From Candidatus Hydrogenedentota bacterium (lineage in GTDB: Bacteria; Hydrogenedentota; Hydrogenedentia; Hydrogenedentales; CAITNO01), in contig JAAYBR010000042.1 in the NCBI GenBank assembly GCA_012730045.1, positions 1 through 55,177 of the forward strand: a stretch of DNA of 55,177 nucleotides, in the 5' to 3' direction. Below the pieces are notes generated by a model. It did no database searches, was not told where the DNA came from, and saw nothing but the letters and a program-made list of their open reading frames with translations. Each line of letters starts with the position of its first letter. Position 1 is the first letter of the stretch. Below are positions 42,301 through 49,740 of the stretch, piece after piece. The translations under genes were made by a program, and so were the position numbers.

Positions 42301-43546
42301 GGATCTGGCCCGTTCCGCGGCAGACGAACTTCAGGGAGGTGAGGCCCTCCAGGGCCATCGGGCCGCGGCAGTGCAGCTTGCTGGTGCTGATGCCGATCTC
42401 GGCGCCCATGCCGAACTCGAAGCCGTCCGTGAACCGCGTGGAGGCGTTCACGTACACCGTGGCGCTGTCCACCTCGTCCAGGAAGCGCTCCGCCGCCGCG
42501 TAGCTTTCGGTCACGATGGCGTCGGAGTGGTGCGACCCGTACCCGTTGATGTGCGCGATTGCCTCGTCCAGCGAGGACACCACGCGGATGGAGAGAATCT
42601 TGTCCAGATACTCCGTGGTCCAGTCCTTCTCCGCGGCCGGCGCGCAGTCAATGAGCTGGGCGGTCCGCTCGCAGCCCCGCAGCTCGCAGCCGCCTTCGCG
42701 CAGTGCCCGGGCCAGTTCCGGCAGGAGCATGGGCGCCGCCGCCTCGTGGACCAGCAGGGTCTCCATGGCGTTGCACACGCCGGGCCGCTGGAGTTTGGCG
42801 TTCATGACGATGCGGAGCGCCATTTCGGGGTCGGCGTCCTCGTGGAGGTAGGTGTGGCACACGCCGTCCAGGTGCGCCACCACGGGGATCCGGGACTCCT
42901 CGTAGATGCGCGCGATGAGGCTCTTGCCGCCGCGCGGGATGATCACGTCAATGTGCCGGTCGAGCTGGAGCATTTCGCCCACCGCCGCCCGGTCCGTGGT
43001 GCCGATGATCTGCACCGCATCCTCCGGCGCGCCCGCCTCCCGCACGCCCTCGCGGAAGAGTTCGGCGATGACCACGTTGGAGTGGATGGCCTCGGAGCCG
43101 CCGCGCAGGATGGTCGCGTTGCCGGACTTCAGGCAGAGCGCCGCCGCGTCGGCGGTCACGTTGGGCCGGCTCTCGTAGATGATGCCGACCACGCCCAGGG
43201 GCTGGCGGATCTGCGCGATGCGCAGGCCGTTGGGGTGGACGTACTGGTGGACGATGTCGCCCACGGGGTCAGGCAGGGCCGCGACGATGTCCAGCCCCTC
43301 CGCCATGGCCCCGATCCGCTGGTCCGTCAGCTCCAGCCGGTCGAGCATGGCGGCCGAGAGGCCCTTGGCGCGCCCGGCCTCGAGGTCCTTCGCGTTCTCC
43401 GCCTGGATGCGGGCCTTTCCGGCGCGCAGGCGCGCGGCGGCGCGGCGCAGCGCGTCGTCCTTCACGGCGCGCGACAGGGACCGCAGGGTGTCCGCCGCCC
43501 CGCGGGCGTTGCGCCCGATGCTCTCCAGCTCCTCACGCAATGTCAT
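42293..43546 (-). CDS. proA: Gamma-glutamyl phosphate reductase
   Basis: 417 residues, the standard ProA length, with an aldehyde-dehydrogenase-like fold. The catalytic cysteine is Cys258 in RPGVCNAMETLLVHE. LGVVGIIYESRPNVTADAAALCLKSGN and DVIIPRGGKSLI are typical of the family. It reduces gamma-glutamyl phosphate with NADPH to the semialdehyde that cyclises towards proline. It lies 24 bases after proB and overlaps nadD. Confidence 0.97.
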   Translation of the reverse strand: MTLREELESIGRNARGAADTLRSLSRAVKDDALRRAAARLRAGKARIQAENAKDLEAGRAKGLSAAMLDRLELTDQRIGAMAEGLDIVAALPDPVGDIVHQYVHPNGLRIAQIRQPLGVVGIIYESRPNVTADAAALCLKSGNATILRGGSEAIHSNVVIAELFREGVREAGAPEDAVQIIGTTDRAAVGEMLQLDRHIDVIIPRGGKSLIARIYEESRIPVVAHLDGVCHTYLHEDADPEMALRIVMNAKLQRPGVCNAMETLLVHEAAAPMLLPELARALREGGCELRGCERTAQLIDCAPAAEKDWTTEYLDKILSIRVVSSLDEAIAHINGYGSHHSDAIVTESYAAAERFLDEVDSATVYVNASTRFTDGFEFGMGAEIGISTSKLHCRGPMALEGLTSLKFVCRGTGQIRG

Positions 43547-43570
43547 GGCGTGTCTCCCGTGCTTTGCGGC

Positions 43571-44710
43571 CTAGAGGAGGACCAGGTTGTCCCGGTGGAC
43601 CACCTCGTCAAAGTCCTTGTGTCCCAGAATCTCGGCGATGTCGCCGCTCCTGTGGTGCATGATCTGCCGGATGTCCGCGCTTCCGTAGTTGGTCAGCCCG
43701 TGGGCGATGAGCGCGCCCGACGGGTCGAGGATGCGCACCGCCGCCCCGGCGTCAAAGTTTCCCTCCACGGCGGTCACGCCCGCGGGGAGCAGGCTGCGGC
43801 CCCTTCCGAGCAGGGCCTCGCGCGCGCCCTCGTCCACCTGCAGCGCGCCCCGGGCGCTGCGCCCGAAGGCGATCCACCGCTTGCGCTGCGAAAGGGCGCT
43901 CTTCGAGGGGAGGAAACGGGTGGCCGGAACGGCCCCTGTCAGGACGCCGTGCAGGATGTTCTCGCGGGTGCCGTTGGCGATGATGCAGGTGACCCCGGCG
44001 GCGGTGGCGATCTTCGCCGCGTCCAGCTTGGTGCGCATGCCGCCGGTGGAGGCGACGCTGCCCGCCCCGCCCGCGCAGGCGAGGAGTTCGGGGGTGATCC
44101 GCTCCACAGTCTCAATGAGGCGGGCACCCTTGCAGGTGGCGGGGTTGCCGTCGTGCAGGCCGTCCACATCCGTGAGGATGACCAGCGTGTCCGCGTCTAT
44201 CTTCGCGGCGATCTTGGCGGCCAGCGTGTCGTTGTCGCCGAAGCGCAGCTCCTCGGTGGCCGTCGTGTCGTTCTCGTTGATGATGGGGATGACCCGCCTC
44301 ATGGCGAAGAGGGACGTGAGGGTGTTGCGGATGTTGAGGTAGCGGCGCCGGTCGTCCAGGTCGGACTGCGTCAGCAGGATCTGGGCGGTGGTCAGCTCCG
44401 GGTTGAAGGTCTGCGTGAGCACCTCGTAGTAGTGCATGAGCCGGGCCTGGCCCACCGCGGCGACGGCCTGCTTCTGGGGCAGGAGGGAGGGGCGCCGCTC
44501 CATGCCCAGCACGTTCATGCCGCAGCCGACGGCGCCGCTGCTCACGACGACGATGTCGAGGTCGTGGTTGGCCTTGAGGTCGCAGAGCTCCCGGACCATG
44601 GCCTCCATGAAGTGGCCCTCGAAGGCCTGCCTCCCCGTCAGGAGGTTGGTGCCGATCTTCACGACCAGCCGCTTGAGTGTGCCTTTGGGTATTTCCATGC
44701 GCTCATCCAC
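43571..44710 (-). CDS. proB: Glutamate 5-kinase
   Basis: 379 residues: an amino-acid-kinase domain (about 10-265; VVKIGTNLL, VVSSGAVGCGM, NENDTTATEELRFGDNDTLAA, STGGMRTKLDAAKIA) and a C-terminal PUA domain (about 285-370; RGALQVDEGA, AVRILDPSGALIAHGLTNY). It phosphorylates glutamate, the first and proline-inhibited step of proline synthesis, and acts with ProA, coded directly downstream. The ATG at 44710 is taken as start; ATG at 44698, where similarity begins, is an equal candidate. Confidence 0.96.
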   Translation of the reverse strand: MDERMEIPKGTLKRLVVKIGTNLLTGRQAFEGHFMEAMVRELCDLKANHDLDIVVVSSGAVGCGMNVLGMERRPSLLPQKQAVAAVGQARLMHYYEVLTQTFNPELTTAQILLTQSDLDDRRRYLNIRNTLTSLFAMRRVIPIINENDTTATEELRFGDNDTLAAKIAAKIDADTLVILTDVDGLHDGNPATCKGARLIETVERITPELLACAGGAGSVASTGGMRTKLDAAKIATAAGVTCIIANGTRENILHGVLTGAVPATRFLPSKSALSQRKRWIAFGRSARGALQVDEGAREALLGRGRSLLPAGVTAVEGNFDAGAAVRILDPSGALIAHGLTNYGSADIRQIMHHRSGDIAEILGHKDFDEVVHRDNLVLL

Positions 44711-44728
44711 CCCCGGCCGCGCGCCGGA

Positions 44729-45988
44729 TCAGTCCGGCCGGTATTCCAAGTCCACCCCGCCGATGCGGACGATCTGCCCCTCGGCGGCGCCCATGCGCTT
44801 GAGGGCGCTCAGCACGCCCAGCTTCTTCAGCCGGCGGTGGAGGTGCTCCACGGCCTCGTCGTTCGAGAACTCCGTCATGTTCACCGCCCGCACCGGGCCC
44901 TCCCCCGTCACCTCGAATCCCTGCGGGATCCGCTGGACGGAGAACGGCGCCTGGTAAGTATATTCCCGGACGGGCACCGATGCATCCTCCTCCGCTTCAT
45001 CGTCCACCCGGCGCGCGGCCTCCACCTCTTTCCAGACCACCTCGAGGAGTTCGTCCACCCCCTGCCGGGCCGCGCCGGAGAGCAGCAGGGCGCCGGGGAC
45101 CTTCTTGGCGAGTTTGGGGTACCGCTCGCGGTTCTCCGTAACGTCCGCCTTGTTGAAGGCGATGAGGAAGGGCTTTTCGGACAGCGGGACGCTGTGGGCG
45201 CGCAGCTCCGCCTTGAGGATGCTCAGGGTCTCCAGGGGGGCCGGGTCGCCCAGGTCCACGAGGAAGAGCAGCACCCGGGTGCGCTCGATGTGGCGCAGGA
45301 AGTCGAGTCCCAGCCCCTTGCCCTCCGACGCGCCCTCGATGATGCCCGGAATGTCCGCCACGGTCATGACCCGGTGGTCGGACAGCGCCACCACGCCCAG
45401 GTTTGGCGTGAGGGTGGTGAAGGGGTAGTCGGCGATTTTCGGCCGCGCCGCCGAGATCACAGAGAGCAGGGTGGACTTGCCCGCGTTGGGCAGGCCGACC
45501 AGCCCGACATCGGCGATGAGCTTCAGCTCCAGCAGGTACTCCCGCTTCTCCCCCGGGGCGCCCTTCTCCGCGAAGTGCGGCGCACGGTTGGTCGGGGTCG
45601 CGAAGCGCGCGTTGCCCCGGCCGCCGCCGCCGCCGCGCGCGGCGAGGAACTGGGCGCCCTCCTCGGTCAGGTCGGCGAGGATCTCCCCGGTGGCGAATTC
45701 GCGCACCACGGTCCCGCAGGGCACCTGGACGTGGATGTCCTCGCCCTTTTTGCCGTGGCGGTCCTTTCCCTGGCCGTGGCCGCCGCTGTTGCCCACCCAG
45801 TGCGCGTGGTAGCGCAGGTCCAGCAGCGTGTTGAGCCGTCCGGTCGCGGTGAACCAGACATGGCCGCCGTCGCCGCCGTCGCCGCCGTTGGGGCCACCCA
45901 GGGGCACGAAGGCCTCGCGGCGGAAGCTCATGCAGCCGTTTCCGCCGTCGCCCGCCGTGGCTCTGGCTCTCACATGGTCTACAAACAC
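44729..45988 (-). CDS. obgE: Obg-family GTPase
   Basis: 419 residues in three parts. The glycine-rich Obg domain (1-158) has GDGGNGCMSFRRE and GGPNGGDGGDGG. The GTPase domain (about 160-330) has GLPNAGKST, TLTPNLGVV, DIPGIIEGASEGKGLG, NKAD and a SGAA G5 motif. A C-terminal OCT domain (about 345-419) ends VDLEYRPD. Obg binds 50S particles and links ribosome assembly to growth and ppGpp. It follows rpmA, the usual order. It starts with GTG at 45988 with AAAGG seven bases upstream. A terminator-like hairpin separates it from rpmA. Confidence 0.97.
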   Translation of the reverse strand: MFVDHVRARATAGDGGNGCMSFRREAFVPLGGPNGGDGGDGGHVWFTATGRLNTLLDLRYHAHWVGNSGGHGQGKDRHGKKGEDIHVQVPCGTVVREFATGEILADLTEEGAQFLAARGGGGGRGNARFATPTNRAPHFAEKGAPGEKREYLLELKLIADVGLVGLPNAGKSTLLSVISAARPKIADYPFTTLTPNLGVVALSDHRVMTVADIPGIIEGASEGKGLGLDFLRHIERTRVLLFLVDLGDPAPLETLSILKAELRAHSVPLSEKPFLIAFNKADVTENRERYPKLAKKVPGALLLSGAARQGVDELLEVVWKEVEAARRVDDEAEEDASVPVREYTYQAPFSVQRIPQGFEVTGEGPVRAVNMTEFSNDEAVEHLHRRLKKLGVLSALKRMGAAEGQIVRIGGVDLEYRPD

Positions 45989-46043
45989 AGGGAAACCTTT
46001 CCCGCCCCGCCGCCGCGCGCCTGCGCCGCGGAAAGGCGTGATG

Positions 46044-46080
46044 CTAAAACAAGGACACCCTCAAGGGGCTGAGGGTGTCC
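46044..46080 (-). terminator. Hairpin terminator between rpmA and obgE
   Basis: A perfect 11-bp stem (46053-46063 with 46070-46080, 6-nt loop) is followed on the minus strand by TTGTTTTA. It would end or attenuate the rplU-rpmA transcript 56 bases before the obgE start, tuning obgE relative to the ribosomal genes. Confidence 0.7.
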
Positions 46081-46128
46081 GGAAGCGTCTTCATTTTCCA
46101 AACGGTGCGGAGCGCGCCCCGCGCCCGG

Positions 46129-46392
46129 TCACTCGGCTGCGGGGACGACGATGTCCACGCACTGGCGGCCCTTCTTGTAGAAGCGGAACCGCACAACGCC
46201 GTCGGCCGTGGCGAAAAGGGTGTGGTCCTTGCCCACGCCGCAGTTCTCGCCGGGGTGGACGCGCGTGCCGCGCTGCCGGATGATGATGTTGCCCGCGACC
46301 ACCTTCTGGCCGCCGTACTTCTTGACCCCGAGCCGCTGCGCGTTGCTGTCGCGGCCGTTACGGGAGCTTCCGCCCGCCTTCTTGTGTGCCAT
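46129..46392 (-). CDS. rpmA: 50S ribosomal protein L27
   Basis: 87 residues. The start [20 protein letters not shown] is the universal L27 N-terminus that reaches the peptidyl-transferase centre. There is no Firmicutes-type cleavable extension. [28 protein letters not shown] and a basic strand RFRFYKKGR follow. It comes 12 bases after rplU in the conserved order rplU-rpmA-obgE. Confidence 0.98.
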   Translation of the reverse strand: MAHKKAGGSSRNGRDSNAQRLGVKKYGGQKVVAGNIIIRQRGTRVHPGENCGVGKDHTLFATADGVVRFRFYKKGRQCVDIVVPAAE

Positions 46393-46404
46393 GTCGTCTC
46401 TCCT

Positions 46405-46716
46405 TTATCGCTGGATTTTCTGGATGAGCAGCTCGGTGTACATCTGGCGGTGGCCCTGCGTGCGCTCGTAGCCTTTCCGCTTCTTGTACTTGTACACCCG
46501 GATCTTCTTGGCCAGGCCGTGGCCCGCCACCTGCGCGACCACCTTCGCGGAGGCCAGCGCGTCCGCGCCGGCCGTGACGGCGCCGGCGTCGGCGACCAGG
46601 GTCACCTCGTCCAGCTCCACCAGGTCGCCCACGGGCTTGTCAATCTTTTCCACGCGGATGAGGTCGCCCTCGTCCACCTTGTACTGTTTTCCGCCGGTCT
46701 TCACCACTGCATACAT
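46405..46716 (-). CDS. rplU: 50S ribosomal protein L21
   Basis: 103 residues. It starts MYAVVKTGGKQYKVDEGD, has a central EVTLVAD strand and ends with the family signature KYKKRKGYERTQGHRQMYT. It binds 23S rRNA domain VI as part of the large subunit. GGAGA lies eight bases before the ATG. The gap from nadX is only 61 bases with no clear promoter, so rplU may be read from nadX or from a promoter inside it. Confidence 0.98.
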   Translation of the reverse strand: MYAVVKTGGKQYKVDEGDLIRVEKIDKPVGDLVELDEVTLVADAGAVTAGADALASAKVVAQVAGHGLAKKIRVYKYKKRKGYERTQGHRQMYTELLIQKIQR

Positions 46717-46777
46717 GGTTCGTGTCTCCGCTTGTCATTTCACCGCGGCCGCCCCCCGGGGCGCCGCGCAAAGGCCG

Positions 46778-47617
46778 CTATTCCGTCCGCCGGGCGTGCG
46801 CCGCGGCATGTCGCGCCGCCGCCCAGGCAAGAGCCTCCATTTTCAACTCGTACACCGCCGACAGCGACGCCAGCCAGCTCGACCGCGGGTTGTCCGGCGA
46901 CGGCCGGTTCGCCGTGATCGCCGTCAGCTCGCCAAACGCGCCCCGCGCGTGGATCTCGTGCGAGTTCGTCGTCGCCGCGGGGTCCGCAATCACCCGCACC
47001 GTCGTCCGCTCGGGGCCGATCCCCGCCAGACTCAGCGCCGCCGCCACGTTCACATTCGCCGGAAACGCCTTCACCGCGTCCAGCGCGCTGCCCTCAAACA
47101 CAATGTACGGCTCCGTGAGCCCGTCCAGCGTGATGCCGTGCTCCACCAGGAAGGGCGCGCCCGCCAGCCCGCGCGGCGGCTTCCGCGTCGTCAGCGTCAC
47201 CTCGTCCACCCCCGCCTGCATCGCCGCGCGGACCCCGTCCAGGCCGCAGATCGCGCCCGACGGCATCCGCACGATGATGTTCGCGTCCCGCGCGTCCTCC
47301 AGCACCTCCAGGTTCAGCATCAGCCCGGACACGCTCATCACCAGGCAGTTGCGCCGGTGCTTCGCGGACAGGCGCACCACGTCCGGAACCGCCGCCGCCA
47401 CGGCGCTCTCGACCACAAAGTCGGCGCCGGCGACCGCATCTTCCAGCGTCATCACCTCGGCATTCAACTTGAACCGTTCGCGCAGACCCTCCGCGCGTTG
47501 CGCGTCGCAGTCATGCAATGTCACAATCTCGGCGGCAATGCCGCCGCCGCACACCGCCCGGCAAAGCTCGGAGGCGATATTGCCGCATCCGACGATGCCG
47601 ACTCGCATCTTGGTCAT
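46778..47617 (-). CDS. nadX: L-aspartate dehydrogenase
   Basis: 279 residues. It has an N-terminal Rossmann motif RVGIVGCGNIA, an ESAVAAAVPDVV segment, and VMSVSGLML and MPSGAICGLDGVRAA, which match the NadX family. The C-terminal NVNVAAALSLAGIGPERTTVRVIADP region contains the conserved asparagines of the active-site domain. It oxidises aspartate to iminoaspartate with NAD(P), an oxygen-independent alternative to NadB that starts NAD synthesis with NadA. Start ATG at 47617 with GGAGGA close upstream; a second ATG nine bases on is possible. Promoter at 47748-47777. Confidence 0.88.
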   Translation of the reverse strand: MTKMRVGIVGCGNIASELCRAVCGGGIAAEIVTLHDCDAQRAEGLRERFKLNAEVMTLEDAVAGADFVVESAVAAAVPDVVRLSAKHRRNCLVMSVSGLMLNLEVLEDARDANIIVRMPSGAICGLDGVRAAMQAGVDEVTLTTRKPPRGLAGAPFLVEHGITLDGLTEPYIVFEGSALDAVKAFPANVNVAAALSLAGIGPERTTVRVIADPAATTNSHEIHARGAFGELTAITANRPSPDNPRSSWLASLSAVYELKMEALAWAAARHAAAHARRTE

Positions 47618-47747
47618 GGTTCCTCCGGAACCGCGTGCGCCGCAGGTACTTCCCAGCGCTAAAAAACAGGCAACCGCCTCCTCGATGGGGAGCGGCCGCC
47701 AATACCACCGGGTAAAAAAGACGCCATTCAGGCGCATCGGGAACGAA

Positions 47748-47777
47748 AGAATACCATACGCCCCCGGAGTGTGTCAA
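47748..47777 (-). promoter_or_regulatory. Sigma-70-type promoter for nadX
   Basis: On the minus strand a consensus TTGACA (47777-47772) and TATTCT (47753-47748) are 18 bases apart. The leader to the nadX ATG is about 120 bases. The -35 box lies just beyond the repeat element at 47829-47901. Confidence 0.6.
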
Positions 47778-47828
47778 AAAGAATCCCCCGCGGCGGACCG
47801 CGACACGCGGCGGCTTCATGCCCACGAA

Positions 47829-47901
47829 GGGCGCGGCAAGCGGCGCCCCTACATGCCCGCGCCCTGGGTATCCGCACGTGGGGGCGCCGCTTGCCGCGCC
47901 C
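47829..47901. repeat. 21-bp perfect inverted repeat in a hairpin-rich intergenic block
   Basis: Arms 47829-47849 and 47881-47901 are perfect reverse complements (core GGCGCGGCAAGCGGCGCCC) around a 31-nt spacer. The block continues to about 48066 with further palindromes built on GCCGGCGAGACGCCGGC and CCGCGCCTTCCAGGCGCG. No gene is visible in 47902-48066. It directly abuts the truncated Tat-signal gene. Confidence 0.75.
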
Positions 47902-48066
47902 TCTTCCACCCAGCGGCCCACACCCGTGGGACGCCGCTGGCCGCGTCGGCCGGAGCCTTGGCGGGCACGCGATGGCGTCGCAGGATGCTTTTGTGCCGCC
48001 GGCGTCTCGCCGGCCTTGTCTTTGGGTGCCCGCCACCGCCCCGAAGAACGCGCCTGGAAGGCGCGG

Positions 48067-48147
48067 CTACGTTTCCGCCGCCGCCAGCCCCCCCGCCACA
48101 CCCCCCAGAAACCCCCGCCGACTCAGTCGGTCAAGGTCACCCTGCAT
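48067..48147 (-). pseudogene. Truncated Tat-exported protein gene (signal peptide only)
   Basis: An ATG at 48147 is preceded by GAGGAG at ideal spacing and begins 26 codons ending at a TAG (48067-48069). The peptide is a textbook twin-arginine signal: DRLSRRGFLGGVAGGLAAAE, with SRRGFL matching the consensus S-R-R-x-F-L and then a glycine/alanine-rich h-region. The coding sequence stops immediately after the signal. The following sequence is the hairpin-rich repeat block (47829-48066). This looks like a gene start whose body was replaced by the repeat; the original product cannot be identified. Confidence 0.6.
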
Positions 48148-48250
48148 GGTCAAGCTCCTCATCGGTTGCGGTCGCTCCAAGCATTAATTAAGGACACTCC
48201 GCACCCCCGGGATATTTCACGCGGGCCCGCGACGCACCAAGCCGCCCCCC

Positions 48251-48340
48251 CCCTGGGAACGCCGATCCCCCGATCGGCCCTTCCTGCCCTTCTCCGTGGG
48301 TTCCGTGGCTCCGTGGTGAAAGACCGGCCTTCCCCTCTCC
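48251..48340. repeat. Intergenic repeat unit, copy 1 (downstream of NERD gene)
   Basis: CCTGGGAACGCCGATCCC continuing through GATCGGCC (48252-48279) matches the arm of the inverted repeat at 49601-49669 with a few, mostly compensating, changes. It is followed by CTCCGTGGGTTCCGTGGC and TCCGTGGTGAAA (48291-48321), which recurs at 49697-49725. The unit sits just beyond the stop of the NERD-domain gene. The remaining part of 48148-48250 shows nothing recognisable. Confidence 0.6.
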
Positions 48341-48359
48341 GCCGCTGGGCCGCTGCTCG

Positions 48360-49136
48360 TCAGCCCTTTACTTTAAACCGGCACCCGTTGACCTTGAAGT
48401 TGCTGCATGCCGTGAACGTGCCGTAGCGCCCCGTCTTTGCCACGAGTTGCCCGCCGCACTTCGGGCAGACGCCCTGCGCGATGGCGTCGGCAGTTTCCTG
48501 CTCCCGGGCGGCGACGCGGCGTTTCACTGAGCCCACGTGCGCCTTGCGGCGAACCGGGTCGGTGATGTTCGCGGCCTCGATGCGGCGGCTGATCTCGTCG
48601 CGGGTCTGCGGGCTCATCATGGGGGTCGCCTTGGTCATGACGGTCTGGACAAGCTCGGAGGTCATGACCACCAGACCGGGCGGCACGTCCACCTTGAGCG
48701 TGGCCGTCCGCATGAAGACCACCAGGGGGAACATCGGCGCCTCGCCGAGGTTGCCGAGGGCCGTGCGCAGCGCCTGGACATGCCCGTAGTTTTGGCGCAG
48801 CGGGTTATGCAGGGGGTATTTCTGTCCGTGGTTGTAGATGGTCCACTGCGGCGCGTTCTCCCTGCCGTAGATTTTCCCGCTGATGTTCTTCGTCTCGAGC
48901 ACGAACACGCCGAACCGCGACACAACCACATGGTCAATCTGCGTCGTGCCGTCCCGGGACTCCAGCATCAGGTCGTGGAACACCCGGTACTCCTGCGGGT
49001 CCAGCCCCTCCAGCAGTATCCGGACGCGCCGTTCGCCGAAGTGCCCGAAGGCCCGGGCCTGGTAGACCGACATCAGCTTCATCAGCACGGCGGAGACGAC
49101 TATCACGACGATGGACAGGCCAATCACGAGGTTCAT
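48360..49136 (-). CDS. Membrane-anchored NERD-domain protein with C-terminal zinc ribbon
   Basis: 258 residues. One N-terminal helix (about 2-20) is followed by a NERD (nuclease-related) domain. The pattern TQIDHVVVSRFGVFVLETKN supplies the D and E-x-K residues of a PD-(D/E)xK-like site, and the preceding GERRV glutamate is the usual first acid. The C-terminus has a topoisomerase-type zinc finger (CPKCGGQLVAKTGRYGTF, then CSNF and GCRF). NERD proteins are suspected of DNA processing or defence roles. AGGTGA precedes the ATG. It lies in a recombining region beside a restriction-modification gene and a minisatellite. Confidence 0.82.
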   Translation of the reverse strand: MNLVIGLSIVVIVVSAVLMKLMSVYQARAFGHFGERRVRILLEGLDPQEYRVFHDLMLESRDGTTQIDHVVVSRFGVFVLETKNISGKIYGRENAPQWTIYNHGQKYPLHNPLRQNYGHVQALRTALGNLGEAPMFPLVVFMRTATLKVDVPPGLVVMTSELVQTVMTKATPMMSPQTRDEISRRIEAANITDPVRRKAHVGSVKRRVAAREQETADAIAQGVCPKCGGQLVAKTGRYGTFTACSNFKVNGCRFKVKG

Positions 49137-49226
49137 CCGTCACCTTTCCCTTTGGCGCCCCTTTTTCCCGGCTGACCGGGGCGGTCTTTGCCCCTGTCTG
49201 CCGGGAAATGACGGCGTAATCTGCCA

Positions 49227-49498
49227 CGGATGAAGCATCAAATGCCACAAATGAAGCTTCAAACGCGGCATATGAAGCTTCATCTGCCGCGAATGACCGT
49301 CATTTGTCCCGGATGAAACGTCATCTGAGGCAAATGAAGCCTCATCTGTCCCGGATGAAGCATCATCTACGGCATATGAAGCCTCATCTGTCCCGGATGA
49401 AACGTCATCTACGGCATATGAAGCCTCATCTGTCCCGGATGAAACGTCATCTACGGCAAATGAAGCATCATTTGCCTTGGATGATGCATCAGATGCGG
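49227..49498. repeat. 21-bp tandem repeat, 13 units
   Basis: Thirteen consecutive units follow the pattern nnnATGAAnnnTCATCTnnnn, all 21 bp except unit 4 (49290-49309), which lacks one base. Units 5-12 alternate in pairs, giving a 42-bp higher-order period. Each unit has an imperfect palindrome (ATGA...TCAT). The array lies just upstream of the NERD gene start (49136, minus strand), so it could serve as a binding-site array or as translated heptads, but no start codon with a ribosome-binding site supports translation. It is not a CRISPR: there are no unique spacers. Confidence 0.85.
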
Positions 49499-49600
49499 CG
49501 TTTGAAGGAGGGGATGCGCCGTTTTACCCGGGGGAAACGGGAAAGGAGGACCCGCCGGGGCCGATTCGGGCGGGGGGTGTTTCCGGGGAAATGGCCCCCT

Positions 49601-49735
49601 CCTGGGAACGCCAATCTCCCGATTGGCCCCTCCAAGCAAACGGCCAATCGGGAGATTGGCGTTCCCAGGGGGAAGACGGCCGCCGTTCCCGGTTTTCTCC
49701 GTGGCCTCCGCGGCTCCGTGGTGAAAACAGTCTTC
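49601..49735. repeat. 28-bp perfect inverted repeat plus CCGTGG tail, copy 2
   Basis: Arms 49601-49628 and 49642-49669 are perfect reverse complements (core GGGAACGCCAATCTCCCGAT) with a 13-nt spacer. After them comes TTCTCCGTGGCCTCCGCGG, then CTCCGTGGTGAAAACAG (49694-49730), the same tail as copy 1. The unit abuts the stop of the restriction-modification gene and could act as its terminator. Confidence 0.75.
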
Positions 49736-49740
49736 CCCTG

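Noticed and set aside
42029-46072. A 1347-codon plus-strand open frame over proA, proB and obgE
   Set aside because: It is antisense to three certain housekeeping genes and is an effect of high third-position GC.
47771-48426. Overlapping plus-strand ORFs in the nadX-NERD gap
   Set aside because: They are rich in Arg, Pro and Ala, arise from palindromic repeat DNA, and have no ribosome-binding sites or family resemblance.
49227-49498. Possible CRISPR array
   Set aside because: Units are contiguous 21-mers without unique spacers, and there are no cas genes in the window.
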